From Clostridia bacterium (GTDB taxonomy: Bacteria > Bacillota > Clostridia > Christensenellales > Aristaeellaceae): a DNA stretch of 46,717 bases. Below the pieces are notes generated by a model. It was not told the DNA's origin and searched no databases. It was given only the letters and a program-made list of their open reading frames with translations. How positions within the stretch are numbered: the first letter of the stretch is position 1; every line of letters begins with the position of its first letter. Positions 25,721 through 33,838 of the stretch are shown here, piece after piece. The position numbers and the translations under genes were made by a program. The DNA lies in contig JAFXBE010000044.1 in the NCBI GenBank assembly GCA_017516765.1, positions 1 through 46,717 on the forward strand, in the 5' to 3' direction.

Positions 25721-27067
25721 ATGAAGAATCAGTATCTGATCGGTCTCCTTGAAAGAGTTGAGAAGAGAAATCCCAACGAACCCGAATTTATTCAGGCTGT
25801 TACCGAGGTTCTGGAGTCCCTCGAGCCCGTTATCGAGCAGAGCCCCAAGTATGTTGAGGCCGGCGTTCTGGAAAGCATCGTCGAGCCCGAGCGTATCATC
25901 AAGTTCCGCGTGCCGTGGATCGACGACAACGGCAAGGTGCAGGTAAACCGCGGCTTCCGCATCCAGTTCAACAGCGCCATCGGCCCCTACAAGGGCGGCC
26001 TGCGCTTCCACCCCTCTGTAAACGAGTCTGTTATCAAGTTCCTGGGCTTTGAGCAGACCTTCAAGAACAGCTTGACCGGCCTGCCCATGGGCGGCGGCAA
26101 GGGCGGCTCCGACTTCGACCCCAAGGGCAAGAGCGACATGGAAGTTATGCGCTTCTGCCAGAGCTTTATGACCGAGCTGTCGAAGCACATCGGCCCCGAT
26201 ACCGACGTGCCCGCCGGTGATATCGGCGTTGGCGCCCGCGAGATCGGCTACCTGTTCGGCCAGTACAAGCGTCTGCGCAACGAGTTTACCGGCGTGCTTA
26301 CCGGTAAGGGCCGCGCTTACGGCGGTTCTCTGATCCGCCCCGAAGCCACCGGTTTCGGCGCTGTGTACTACACTGTTGAAATGCTCAAGACCTTCGGCGA
26401 AGACATCAAGGGCAAGACCTTTGCTGTTTCCGGCTTCGGCAACGTTGCCTGGGGCACCGCTCTGAAGGTTACCGAGCTGGGCGGCAAGGTGGTTACCATC
26501 TCCGGCCCCGACGGCTATGTGTACGACGAAGACGGCATCAACACCCCCGAGAAGATCAACTACATGCTGGAAATGCGCGCTTCCTGCCGCGACAAGGTGC
26601 AGGATTATGCCGACAAGTTCGGCGTGCCCTTCTTCGCAGGCAAGAAGCCCTGGGAAGTGAAGGTGGACGTGGCCATGCCCTGCGCCACCCAGAACGAGGT
26701 TCGTCTGGAGGATGCCAAGAACATCGTTGCCAACGGCACCAAGTTCTATGTTGAGGTTGCCAACATGCCCACCACCGCCGAGGCTGTTGAGTACTTCAAG
26801 CAGAACGGCGTTGTGATCGCTCCCTCCAAGGCCGTTAACGCCGGCGGCGTTTCTGTCTCCGGTCTGGAAATGAGCCAGAACTCCATGCGTTACAGCTGGA
26901 CCGCCGAAGAAGTGGATGCCAAGCTGCAGCAGATCATGAAGGGCATCTACGAAGAGTCCTACAAGGCTGCCAAGGAATACGGCATGGAAGGCGACCTGAT
27001 CGCCGGCGCCAACATTGCCGGTTTCATCAAGGTTGCCGATGCCATGCTGGCCCAGGGCGCTGTGTAA
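25721..27067 (+). CDS. gdhA: Glutamate dehydrogenase, NADP-type
   Basis: A 448-residue enzyme of the hexameric bacterial class. Substrate and catalytic motifs are GPYKGGLRFHPSV, LPMGGGKGGSDFDPKGKS and PAGDIGVGAREIGY; the nucleotide fold is AVSGFGNVAWG. It makes glutamate from 2-oxoglutarate and ammonia with NADPH in the cytoplasm. The NADP preference is inferred from family and length. CAGGAGAG precedes the ATG at 25721, and an upstream in-frame extension crosses the inverted repeat in the leader. It is monocistronic, with its own promoter and terminator. Confidence 0.97.
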   Translation: MKNQYLIGLLERVEKRNPNEPEFIQAVTEVLESLEPVIEQSPKYVEAGVLESIVEPERIIKFRVPWIDDNGKVQVNRGFRIQFNSAIGPYKGGLRFHPSVNESVIKFLGFEQTFKNSLTGLPMGGGKGGSDFDPKGKSDMEVMRFCQSFMTELSKHIGPDTDVPAGDIGVGAREIGYLFGQYKRLRNEFTGVLTGKGRAYGGSLIRPEATGFGAVYYTVEMLKTFGEDIKGKTFAVSGFGNVAWGTALKVTELGGKVVTISGPDGYVYDEDGINTPEKINYMLEMRASCRDKVQDYADKFGVPFFAGKKPWEVKVDVAMPCATQNEVRLEDAKNIVANGTKFYVEVANMPTTAEAVEYFKQNGVVIAPSKAVNAGGVSVSGLEMSQNSMRYSWTAEEVDAKLQQIMKGIYEESYKAAKEYGMEGDLIAGANIAGFIKVADAMLAQGAV

Positions 27068-27082
27068 TCGAAGGTTTTTTCG

Positions 27083-27120
27083 GCAGCCCGTTGACGGTAT
27101 CCCGTCAGCGGGCTGCTTTT
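27083..27120 (+). terminator. gdhA terminator
   Basis: Fifteen-base arms (27083-27097 and 27102-27116, one G-U pair) followed by TTTTC. Confidence 0.9.
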
Positions 27121-27148
27121 CTTTGAGTCGAAACGAAAGGGGCAGGGT

Positions 27149-27909
27149 ATGATCGGTCTGTATTTCAGCGGCACGGGCAATTCCAGATGGGCGGTTGAGC
27201 GTCTCTTACAGGAGTGCGGTTTCCCGGCACAGGCATATGCCATTGAGGATGAGCAGGCTGCCGACAGGCTGGCAGCCCACGAAGAGGTGGTATTCGCGTA
27301 TCCGGTGCAATACAGCGCGCTGCCCAAACTGGTCGGCGATTTTGTGCAGACCCATGCTGCCCTGTGGCGGGGCAAGCGGGTGTTCGTGATCGCCACCATG
27401 GCGCTTTCAGCGGCGACGGCGCAGGGGTGCTGGCACGAGAGCTGGAGAAGCATGGTGCGATTATCCTCGGCGGGCTGCATCTGCAAATGCCCGACAGCAT
27501 TGCCGACGAAAAGGTGCTGAAGCGTACCCCGGAAAGAAACCGCCGTCTTGTACAGGTGGCGGGGCATAAGCTGACCCGGGCTGCAACGGCGATCCGCAGA
27601 GGTCGTTATCCCCGGCAAGGGCTGGGGTGGTTCTCCCGCATTGCAGGTTTTCTGACCCAGCGGCTCTGGTTCGGCTACAAGACCAGAACCTACAGCGATC
27701 AGCTGAAGATCGACCCCGCCGTCTGCGTAGGCTGCGGCATGTGTGCAAAATTGTGCCCCACAGGTAATATTTCCATGGAGGGGCAGACCGCGTGCAGCGC
27801 AGACCGCTGCACCCTGTGCTACCGCTGTGTGAATCGCTGCCCGAAGCAGGCGATCACCCTGTTGGGGAAAAGGGTCGTCCGGCAAACCGGGATCGAAAAG
27901 CATTTGTGA
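27149..27909 (+). pseudogene. EFR1-type flavodoxin/ferredoxin, frameshifted
   Basis: The first frame (27149 to about 27405) encodes a flavodoxin-like start, YFSGTGNS, and runs to FVIATMA. The protein then continues in the next frame with FSGDGAGVLARELEKHG and ends with two 4Fe-4S motifs, CVGCGMCAKLCP and CTLCYRCVNRCP, at 27909. One base is missing near 27404-27408 (GCGCTTTCAG). With it restored, the product would be about 253 residues, the usual size of EFR1 ferredoxins that move electrons in anaerobes. No canonical slippery heptamer is present, so this is a recent mutation or a sequencing or assembly error. The remaining frame shows no decay. Confidence 0.8.
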
Positions 27910-27916
27910 ATATGAA

Positions 27917-27963
27917 AACACCCCGCAGGCACGGCTGGAAAACGATCGTGTCTGGGGGTGTTA
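27917..27963. terminator. Bidirectional terminator between convergent genes
   Basis: Long imperfect arms beginning AACACCCC and ending GGGGTGTT, with T-rich flanks on both strands. Confidence 0.7.
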
Positions 27964-27972
27964 TTTGGTTTG

Positions 27973-28743
27973 TTATCCGGCATGGGCAGCCGCGGATGTG
28001 ATGCTTTCCAGCATCGCTACGGCGAATGCCCGGGCGGCGGCTTCATCGGTCTGCATGGAACGGTCGTTGGCGTAGCAATCCAAAGCCTGCCGGATCACCG
28101 GGCAATGTTCTTCGGGCAGATGAGAAAGCCCCCATTGCCCGCCCTCCTGCTTGGAAAGCACCAGCCCCTCCCGGGCATAGGCCAGCACCCGGCACAGGTT
28201 CAGGGTCATGTAGATCGGGTCGGTCACGATATCTTCCTCGGCCCCTGCCACATCCTGCCGGATGCTGTCCAGATAGGCGGCTGTGGGCACATCACCGAAG
28301 AACGCTTCCACAGGTGCGCCGCAGAGAACCTTGCCGCATTTCCGTACAACGGTGCAATGGGCAGCCAGATCCGGATCCTCGCCCTTCATGTGCTGCACAT
28401 ACCCGGTGGGATCCCTGCGGAACCAATCCAGATGCATGGGGGAGAAGTGGAGCACGAAGTGAGTGGGGTAGCAGAAGGGATTCACCGCATCCCGGGTAAC
28501 GATGCTCAGCTCCAGTCCCTTGGCGGGCGCTTCTTCGTTGAAAGCGATCACCTGCTGCATAAAGGCCAGCTTTTCTTCATCTGTGGGCTCTCTCTCCACC
28601 GCCAGCAGCAGGTCGATATCGCTCTTTTGCGGGTTGAAGCAGCCCATGGCCAGAGAACCGTGCAGATATACCCCCAGCAGGTTGTCGCCGAAGATGCGTC
28701 GGCTCATGGCGGTAAAGCGTTCCAATAAATCTTGGTATTGCAA
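27973..28743 (-). CDS. Aminoglycoside nucleotidyltransferase-like protein (AadA/ANT(9) type)
   Basis: A 256-residue protein with a nucleotidyltransferase core GVYLHGSLAMG (24-34) and SDIDLL (D42, D44), and a helical C-terminal domain of the DUF4111 type found in streptomycin/spectinomycin adenylyltransferases. Length and domain order match AadA/ANT(9). It could adenylylate aminoglycosides, but chromosomal relatives are not all resistance enzymes. It starts two bases after the recF stop, so it is translationally coupled to recF, an odd partner. There are no mobile-element signs nearby, and base composition matches the surroundings. Confidence 0.78.
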   Translation of the reverse strand: MQYQDLLERFTAMSRRIFGDNLLGVYLHGSLAMGCFNPQKSDIDLLLAVEREPTDEEKLAFMQQVIAFNEEAPAKGLELSIVTRDAVNPFCYPTHFVLHFSPMHLDWFRRDPTGYVQHMKGEDPDLAAHCTVVRKCGKVLCGAPVEAFFGDVPTAAYLDSIRQDVAGAEEDIVTDPIYMTLNLCRVLAYAREGLVLSKQEGGQWGLSHLPEEHCPVIRQALDCYANDRSMQTDEAAARAFAVAMLESITSAAAHAG

Positions 28744-28745
28744 GG

Positions 28746-29867
28746 CTATCCCTCCGATACGGCTGCTTCGCCGTTTGCGTTCTGAGACACCCGCAGAAAC
28801 TGTTCTGCATGGGCGCCCGCGGCATCCTGCTTATCGGTGCAGGAAAGGAATGTCTGCAAGTGCTCGGTAGCCCGCAGCAATGCGCTGCGGCGACGGATGT
28901 CCAGCTCGCTGAACACATCGTCCAAGAGAAGGGTGGGCAATTCTCCCATTTCGTTTTCGATCAGGCTGATCTCGCCCAGCTTCAGGGAAAGCACGGCGGT
29001 GCGCAGCTGTCCCTGACTGCCGAAGGCGCGCAGCTCTTTGCCGTAAAGGGTCATGGCCACATCGTCCCGGTGGGGGCCGAAGTGGGTGAACAGCCGCTGC
29101 AGATCGTCCTTGCGGGTGGCGGCAAGCCCTGCCAGCATATCCCGGTAGGGGGTGTCGGTCTGGGCAAGGGGGCCTGTGTAGCGGATGGCAAAAGGTTCTG
29201 CAGGGTTTTCGGAAATATCCGCATACTGCCGGGAGGCATAGTCGGAAAGTTCGGTAAGAAACCAGCGGCGGGCGTTGACGATGGGGGCGGCGGCTGCTGC
29301 CAGCTGCTCGTCCCATGCGGCAAGTTCGTTTTCAAAATCCGAGGGTGCGCCGAATTTGGATTGCTTCAAAAGGGCGTTCCGGTTCTCCAGCGCGCTCAGG
29401 TAGGTTTTCAATGCCTTTACATAGCTGGGACGGATCTGGCTCAGCTGCATATCCACAAAGCGGCGGCGGGCAGCCGGGCCGTCCCGTACGATTCGGATAT
29501 CCTCGGGCGAGAACATCACCACCGTGGCGTGCCCCATCATGTCTGCAATGCGGGGGGCGGGCTTGCCCCAGAGCAGCACCCGCTTGCGGGGTTTTTCAAA
29601 GGGGTAGAGCCGCACCTCCACCTCGTGTCCGCCGTCCAGCCGCTCGGTCTGCCCGTGCACGATGGCCACATGCTGCCCCGCGGCGATCATTTCCTGATCC
29701 TGCGCCGTGCGGTGGCTGCGCCCCAGGGAAAGCAGGTGCATGGCTTCCAAAAGATTGGTCTTACCGCTGCCGTTGGGGCCGTAGAGCACGGTAACGCCCT
29801 CGCCGGGCTGCAGCTCCAGAAAGGGATAGTTGCGGAATTGCTGCAAACGCAGGGAGGTAAACTTCAT
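28746..29867 (-). CDS. recF: DNA replication and repair protein RecF
   Basis: A 373-residue SMC-like ATPase with Walker A YGPNGSGKTN (29-38), LSLGRSHR motif, signature SQGQLRTAVLSLKLGE, and Walker B LLLDDVFSELD. It helps load RecA at gaps and recruits RecO/RecR. GGGAGG precedes the ATG. In most bacteria recF lies with dnaA, dnaN and gyrB; here it sits 37 bp after a GH13 gene and 2 bp before a nucleotidyltransferase gene, with no promoter evident, so it is probably read from the GH13 promoter. Confidence 0.96.
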   Translation of the reverse strand: MKFTSLRLQQFRNYPFLELQPGEGVTVLYGPNGSGKTNLLEAMHLLSLGRSHRTAQDQEMIAAGQHVAIVHGQTERLDGGHEVEVRLYPFEKPRKRVLLWGKPAPRIADMMGHATVVMFSPEDIRIVRDGPAARRRFVDMQLSQIRPSYVKALKTYLSALENRNALLKQSKFGAPSDFENELAAWDEQLAAAAAPIVNARRWFLTELSDYASRQYADISENPAEPFAIRYTGPLAQTDTPYRDMLAGLAATRKDDLQRLFTHFGPHRDDVAMTLYGKELRAFGSQGQLRTAVLSLKLGEISLIENEMGELPTLLLDDVFSELDIRRRSALLRATEHLQTFLSCTDKQDAAGAHAEQFLRVSQNANGEAAVSEG

Positions 29868-29904
29868 ATTCGATTTTCCTCCCTTTCTTTACAGTTTGTG
29901 CTTG

Positions 29905-31689
29905 TCAGCGGGTAATGGTCTCGGTAATGGCGTCGCCCTCAACAGGCTGTCCGAATACGTCCCGGCCGCCTACGGCATAACGCTTCACGATCAGGGTGTC
30001 GGGGCCGTCGGTCTCCACGGTCAGCCAGCCGGTCTGGAGCATGGGAGTGTTCAGACGCTGGTTCAGCATTTCCTTAATGGCGCTGCGCATGGTCTCGTCG
30101 GCATGCTCCCAGTCCATGGGGGCTCGGTTCCAGGGATCCGCCATGCCCTGCATGCCGATCTCGTCTCCGTAATAGATGGTGGGCGCGCCGGGCAGCAGGC
30201 ACAGCAGCCGGATGGCCTTGAGCACCTTGGTTTTGGCAATGGCGTATACATCCTTATCCAGCTGCACCTTGCTGGCTTCAAGGCGATCCATCTGGGCTGC
30301 GCCTTCCCGGTCGCAGCCTGCCATAGCGTTGAGGATGCGCACCCGGTCATGGCTGCCCAGAAGGTTCATCAGGGAATAGTAGAAGGGAGCGGGGTAAACC
30401 TCCTGCTGGTGCAGGATCACCCGCCGCAGGTGGTGGGCATCGCATGCGCCGGTAAAAAAATCGATTACCGCCCGGCGCAGGGGATAGTTCATTACGCTGT
30501 CCAGCGTATCGCCCAGACAGTAACAGCGCATCTGCCCGTAGGCGACCTTGTTGCTGGCATCCTCCCATACCTCGCCCAGCAACAGCGTGTCCTCCCGCAC
30601 ATTGCGGATGGCGGTGCGCATATCCCGCAACATGGTCATGGGCAGCTCGTCGGCCACATCCAGCCGCCAGCCGCATGCGCCCCGGCGCACCCAACGGGGC
30701 AGGATGCCCGTATCCCCATCCAGCAGGTACCGCCGGTATTCCGGGTGATCCTTGTTCACCGTGGGCAGGGTCTGGAAGCCCCACCAGGTGCGGTAGCGGT
30801 TGGGATGGTCTTCGAAGGTGTACCAGTCATAGTAGGGCGATTCCTTGGATTGATAGGCGCCAAGGGTGTTATACCGCCCGAAACGGTTAAAATACATACT
30901 GTCCGATCCTGTGTGGCTGAAAACACCGTCCAGCATCACCCGCATGCCCCGTTTTTCCGCTTCGGCGATCAGCAGATCAAAATCGCTGTCGCTGCCCAGA
31001 ATGGGGTCGATCTCTTCATAGCTGCCGGTGTCGTAGCGGTGGTTGGTGCGGGCGCGGAACATGGGGTTGATGTAGAGAATGCTTATGCCAAGCTCCTTCA
31101 GGCTGTCCAGCTTTTCGGCAATGCCCCGGAGGGTGCCGCCGAAGAAATCCAGCGCACGGTTGTCGCCGGTTTCGGGATCCGTATCCAGCGTGGGACGTTC
31201 GTTCCAGCTCTCGTGAAAAGCAGCTTCCGGATGTGCCGCCCGGATCTGCTCCTCCCGCCCGGTCTGCCCCTTGCCGTCTTTGAAGAAACGGTCGGGGAAG
31301 ATCTGGTACACCACGCCATGGCGCACGTAATCAGGGGTGGAATAGTCAGGATCGTATACCGTGATCTGGAAGCTGGCGGGCTGCTCCCAGGTGGGGAAGC
31401 CCTCGCCGCCCAGCTGGTTGACGGAATTGCCGTAGCGCAATTCGCTGCCGTTTACGTGAATGATAAAATCGTACCAGAACAGCATGGGTGTCCTGGGTAC
31501 GGTAATGGTCGCTTCAAAAAGGTGGTTGCCGATGGGGGTCATGGGGTGGCGGTGTTCGCTGCCGTCCCATGTACGCAGGGTAACTGCGTTGCTTTCGTTG
31601 CACAGAAAGCGGATGCTCACCTGTTCGCCGGCGGGAATGGGGCCCAGGGGATTGCGGTAGCGCAGCAGGTGAGAGTCGTGGTGCAGCAT
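29905..31689 (-). CDS. GH13 alpha-glucan hydrolase (neopullulanase/cyclomaltodextrinase-like)
   Basis: A 594-residue enzyme: an N-terminal beta domain (about 1-115), a (beta/alpha)8 catalytic barrel, and a short C-terminal domain. The catalytic triad is intact: D344 in GWRLDVADE, E373 in LLGEVWED and D448 in LLGSHD. There is no signal peptide, so it should act on imported maltodextrins. GGAGG precedes the ATG at 31689; an upstream in-frame extension covers the promoter. It heads a probable operon with recF and an aminoglycoside nucleotidyltransferase-like gene. LacI-like operator sites overlap its promoter and leader. Confidence 0.92.
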   Translation of the reverse strand: MLHHDSHLLRYRNPLGPIPAGEQVSIRFLCNESNAVTLRTWDGSEHRHPMTPIGNHLFEATITVPRTPMLFWYDFIIHVNGSELRYGNSVNQLGGEGFPTWEQPASFQITVYDPDYSTPDYVRHGVVYQIFPDRFFKDGKGQTGREEQIRAAHPEAAFHESWNERPTLDTDPETGDNRALDFFGGTLRGIAEKLDSLKELGISILYINPMFRARTNHRYDTGSYEEIDPILGSDSDFDLLIAEAEKRGMRVMLDGVFSHTGSDSMYFNRFGRYNTLGAYQSKESPYYDWYTFEDHPNRYRTWWGFQTLPTVNKDHPEYRRYLLDGDTGILPRWVRRGACGWRLDVADELPMTMLRDMRTAIRNVREDTLLLGEVWEDASNKVAYGQMRCYCLGDTLDSVMNYPLRRAVIDFFTGACDAHHLRRVILHQQEVYPAPFYYSLMNLLGSHDRVRILNAMAGCDREGAAQMDRLEASKVQLDKDVYAIAKTKVLKAIRLLCLLPGAPTIYYGDEIGMQGMADPWNRAPMDWEHADETMRSAIKEMLNQRLNTPMLQTGWLTVETDGPDTLIVKRYAVGGRDVFGQPVEGDAITETITR

Positions 31690-31719
31690 GATCGTTCCTC
31701 CGATTTCAATGGCGTTGAC

Positions 31720-31782
31720 CATTTGTTGCAAATGTTTCCTGCCTATCATACCACGAAGGCAGCATTGGCGCAAATGGTTTGC
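31720..31782 (-). promoter_or_regulatory. GH13 promoter with two LacI-type dyads
   Basis: Promoter on the minus strand: TTGCGC (31768-31773), a 17-bp spacer and TATGAT (31745-31750). Dyad one, GCAAATGGTTTGC (31770-31782), overlaps the -35 and resembles MalR/LacI-family operators. Dyad two, CATTTGTTGCAAATG (31720-31734), lies in the transcribed leader. Two sites flanking the start fit repression by a maltose-type regulator. Confidence 0.65.
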
Positions 31783-31804
31783 TTAAGGATATGCAGGGTA
31801 TTGC

Positions 31805-31833
31805 TTGCATGCCAATTATGGAAATGATATAAT
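31805..31833 (+). promoter_or_regulatory. pgsA promoter
   Basis: TTGCAT (31805-31810), a 17-bp spacer and TATAAT (31828-31833), with TG before the -10 (extended). Confidence 0.85.
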
Positions 31834-31911
31834 AAAAAGAAGCCGATACACTTCTTTTTTTAGTGTGTCCTTTTCAGGCGATGCCTGTTGATAACTAAGG
31901 AGGCCTTTGCT

Positions 31912-32514
31912 TTGACGGTGCGCGAGTATATCAAGAAAAACCTGAATGTTCCCAATGTGCTTACATTGCTTCGTCTGCTGCTGGTACCGGTATATGTGGT
32001 GCTGTTTGCAAAAGGGCGCAAGTATTGGGCGCTGATCACCTTTATGGTGGCCAGCTTTACCGACCTGCTGGACGGTCACATTGCCCGCAAGTATAACCTG
32101 ATCACCGATTTCGGCAAGCTGATGGATCCCCTTGCGGATAAGGTGATGGTCATCACAGCCATGTTTTCCATGGTGCTGGGCAACCGGTACATCCCCGGGG
32201 TGATCCCGCTGGCTGCTGTGGTCGTGCTGTTTCTCAAGGAAACCTACATGGTTCTGGGCAGCTCTCAGATGCTCAAACACGGCGTGGTGGTGCAGAGCGA
32301 GATGTCCGGCAAGGTGGCTCATTGCGCCTTTATTTTGGGTCTGGTGCTCAGCTATTTCCATGATCAGCTGGCGCAGGCGCTGCCCTGGCTGCCGGTGGGC
32401 ATCGATGTCATCATTATCTGGGTGGCGGTGGCGCTGTCCCTGTATGCCATGGTGGTCTACACCCGTAGCGCGCTTCGCAAACTGAAGGAAAAAGAAGCAG
32501 AAAAGCAGCAGTGA
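31912..32514 (+). CDS. pgsA: CDP-diacylglycerol-glycerol-3-phosphate 3-phosphatidyltransferase
   Basis: A 200-residue membrane enzyme. The CDP-alcohol phosphotransferase motif is complete: D51, D54, G55, A58, R59, G68, D72 and D76. It makes phosphatidylglycerophosphate from CDP-diacylglycerol and glycerol-3-phosphate. The TTG at 31912 was chosen because AAGGAGG (31897-31903) lies eight bases upstream; an earlier TTG at 31888 precedes that site. It is the first gene of a plus-strand run continuing into a pseudo-peptidase and cell-envelope glycosylation genes. Confidence 0.95.
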   Translation: MTVREYIKKNLNVPNVLTLLRLLLVPVYVVLFAKGRKYWALITFMVASFTDLLDGHIARKYNLITDFGKLMDPLADKVMVITAMFSMVLGNRYIPGVIPLAAVVVLFLKETYMVLGSSQMLKHGVVVQSEMSGKVAHCAFILGLVLSYFHDQLAQALPWLPVGIDVIIIWVAVALSLYAMVVYTRSALRKLKEKEAEKQQ

Positions 32515-32550
32515 TTGCCCCTTCCCCACAACAAGGAAAGGAATGCAGGG

Positions 32551-33801
32551 ATGAACGAATTTCTGGCCCCCATCAATTACGTCCGCGCCCGTGATGCGCT
32601 GCGCAGACTGGATGCCTATACCGCCTACACCCCGGAGGGGGCGGCGGCGGTAAAGCAGGTGCTGCGGGAGTGCTATCCCCTTGTTTTTGCCCGTATGGAG
32701 CAGCAGGAGTTTGCCAACGATGCGCTGCTTCTGCAATTGCCCGGCGCAAATGTTACCGACCCGCTGGTGTTTACTGCGCGGCTGGATGTGCCCGAAGGGC
32801 AGCACGGCGAGCAGGGCTGGCAATCGGAGCAGATGCCTTTGCATGTGCCGCTGAGCCGCGCCCACGTGGTTGCTCTTCTGGAGGCTCTGGAAGAGCTTCT
32901 GCGCGATGGCTACTGCCCCGGCGGCGACCTGATCCTTGCCCTGAGCATGGACGGACTCAGCGGCGGCGCAGGCGCAAAAAGCATGGCGGAGCACCTGAAG
33001 GCCAGAAGCATTTCTCCCTGCTTTGTGCTGGATTTCGGCGGCTATGTGACCATGGACGCATTCCGCAATTTCCTGCCCAAGGGCGCACCGCTTGCGCTGG
33101 TGGGCATCGATGAAAAAGGGTTGCAGGATATCCGCATCCGTGCGGGGGACAGAATGGGCATGTGTGCCCTGTTCCGCCTTGCGGCGCAGATCAAGGAGCA
33201 TCCCCTGCGCACCACGCTGTGCAGCGCCAGCGCAAAGATGCTCAAGCGGCTGGGGAAACAGGCCAGGGGTCTGTATGCGCTGCTGCTGCGCTCTCCCCGG
33301 GCGGCTTTTCCCCTGCTGCGGCTCAAGTGGCGCAACCGATCGGTTATGCAGCAGTTCTTCGTTTCCCGGCAGATGGTCTGCACCATCGATATGGACGGCA
33401 GCCGGGATGTGCCCGCCAAAGAGGCATCCTTGCTCGTCCGCCGACTGTGGGTGCCCGGTGCGCCCTTCTCGCTGGAGGAACTGCAGAAGCATTGCCGCCG
33501 CCACGGGCTGGTAATGACCGTGGAACACGATCATACCGGCGGCACGGAAAGCGATGTGACCGGCGAAGCGCTGGATGCGCTGGAAACCGCCATCGAGATC
33601 CAGTTTGAACGTACGGTCATTGCTCCCTGCCTTTGTCCGCAGGTAACCGATGCCCGCTTTTATGATCTGCCCGGTGGGCTGGTATTCCGCTTTTCGCCCT
33701 TTATGGTAACGGGCGACGAGGCTCTGGAGGGCCGCTGCACCGTCACGGACGGCGCTTTGCAGACGGCTGTGCAGTTTTTCCGCTCCATGCTGTCGGTATA
33801 A
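32551..33801 (+). CDS. M20 peptidase-like protein lacking metal ligands (probable pseudoenzyme)
   Basis: A 416-residue protein with the layout of the carboxypeptidase S branch of M20 metallopeptidases, including segments LVFTARLDV (73-80), LSMDGLSGGAGAKSM (131-145), VLDFGG (159-164) and VTDARFY. The zinc and catalytic positions are altered: the HxD motif reads RLD (R77), the expected acidic pair after it is absent, and the DEE motif reads DGL, removing the catalytic Glu. The frame is intact over its full length, so it is kept by selection as a non-peptidase, perhaps a binding or regulatory protein (inference). AAAGGAATGCAGGG precedes the ATG. It lies 36 bp after pgsA. Confidence 0.75.
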   Translation: MNEFLAPINYVRARDALRRLDAYTAYTPEGAAAVKQVLRECYPLVFARMEQQEFANDALLLQLPGANVTDPLVFTARLDVPEGQHGEQGWQSEQMPLHVPLSRAHVVALLEALEELLRDGYCPGGDLILALSMDGLSGGAGAKSMAEHLKARSISPCFVLDFGGYVTMDAFRNFLPKGAPLALVGIDEKGLQDIRIRAGDRMGMCALFRLAAQIKEHPLRTTLCSASAKMLKRLGKQARGLYALLLRSPRAAFPLLRLKWRNRSVMQQFFVSRQMVCTIDMDGSRDVPAKEASLLVRRLWVPGAPFSLEELQKHCRRHGLVMTVEHDHTGGTESDVTGEALDALETAIEIQFERTVIAPCLCPQVTDARFYDLPGGLVFRFSPFMVTGDEALEGRCTVTDGALQTAVQFFRSMLSV

Positions 33802-33838
33802 TGCTTTGTTTGTAAACGAATAACAGGAGGGCTTGCCT

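Noticed and set aside
27400..27412. Programmed -1 frameshift in the EFR1 gene
   Set aside because: There is no X-XXY-YYZ slippery heptamer. A simple base loss explains it better.
31834..31861. AAAAAGAAG/CTTCTTTTT hairpin with T run right after the pgsA promoter
   Set aside because: The predicted transcript start lies within the 5' arm, so the RNA hairpin could not fully form. It is not called as an attenuator.
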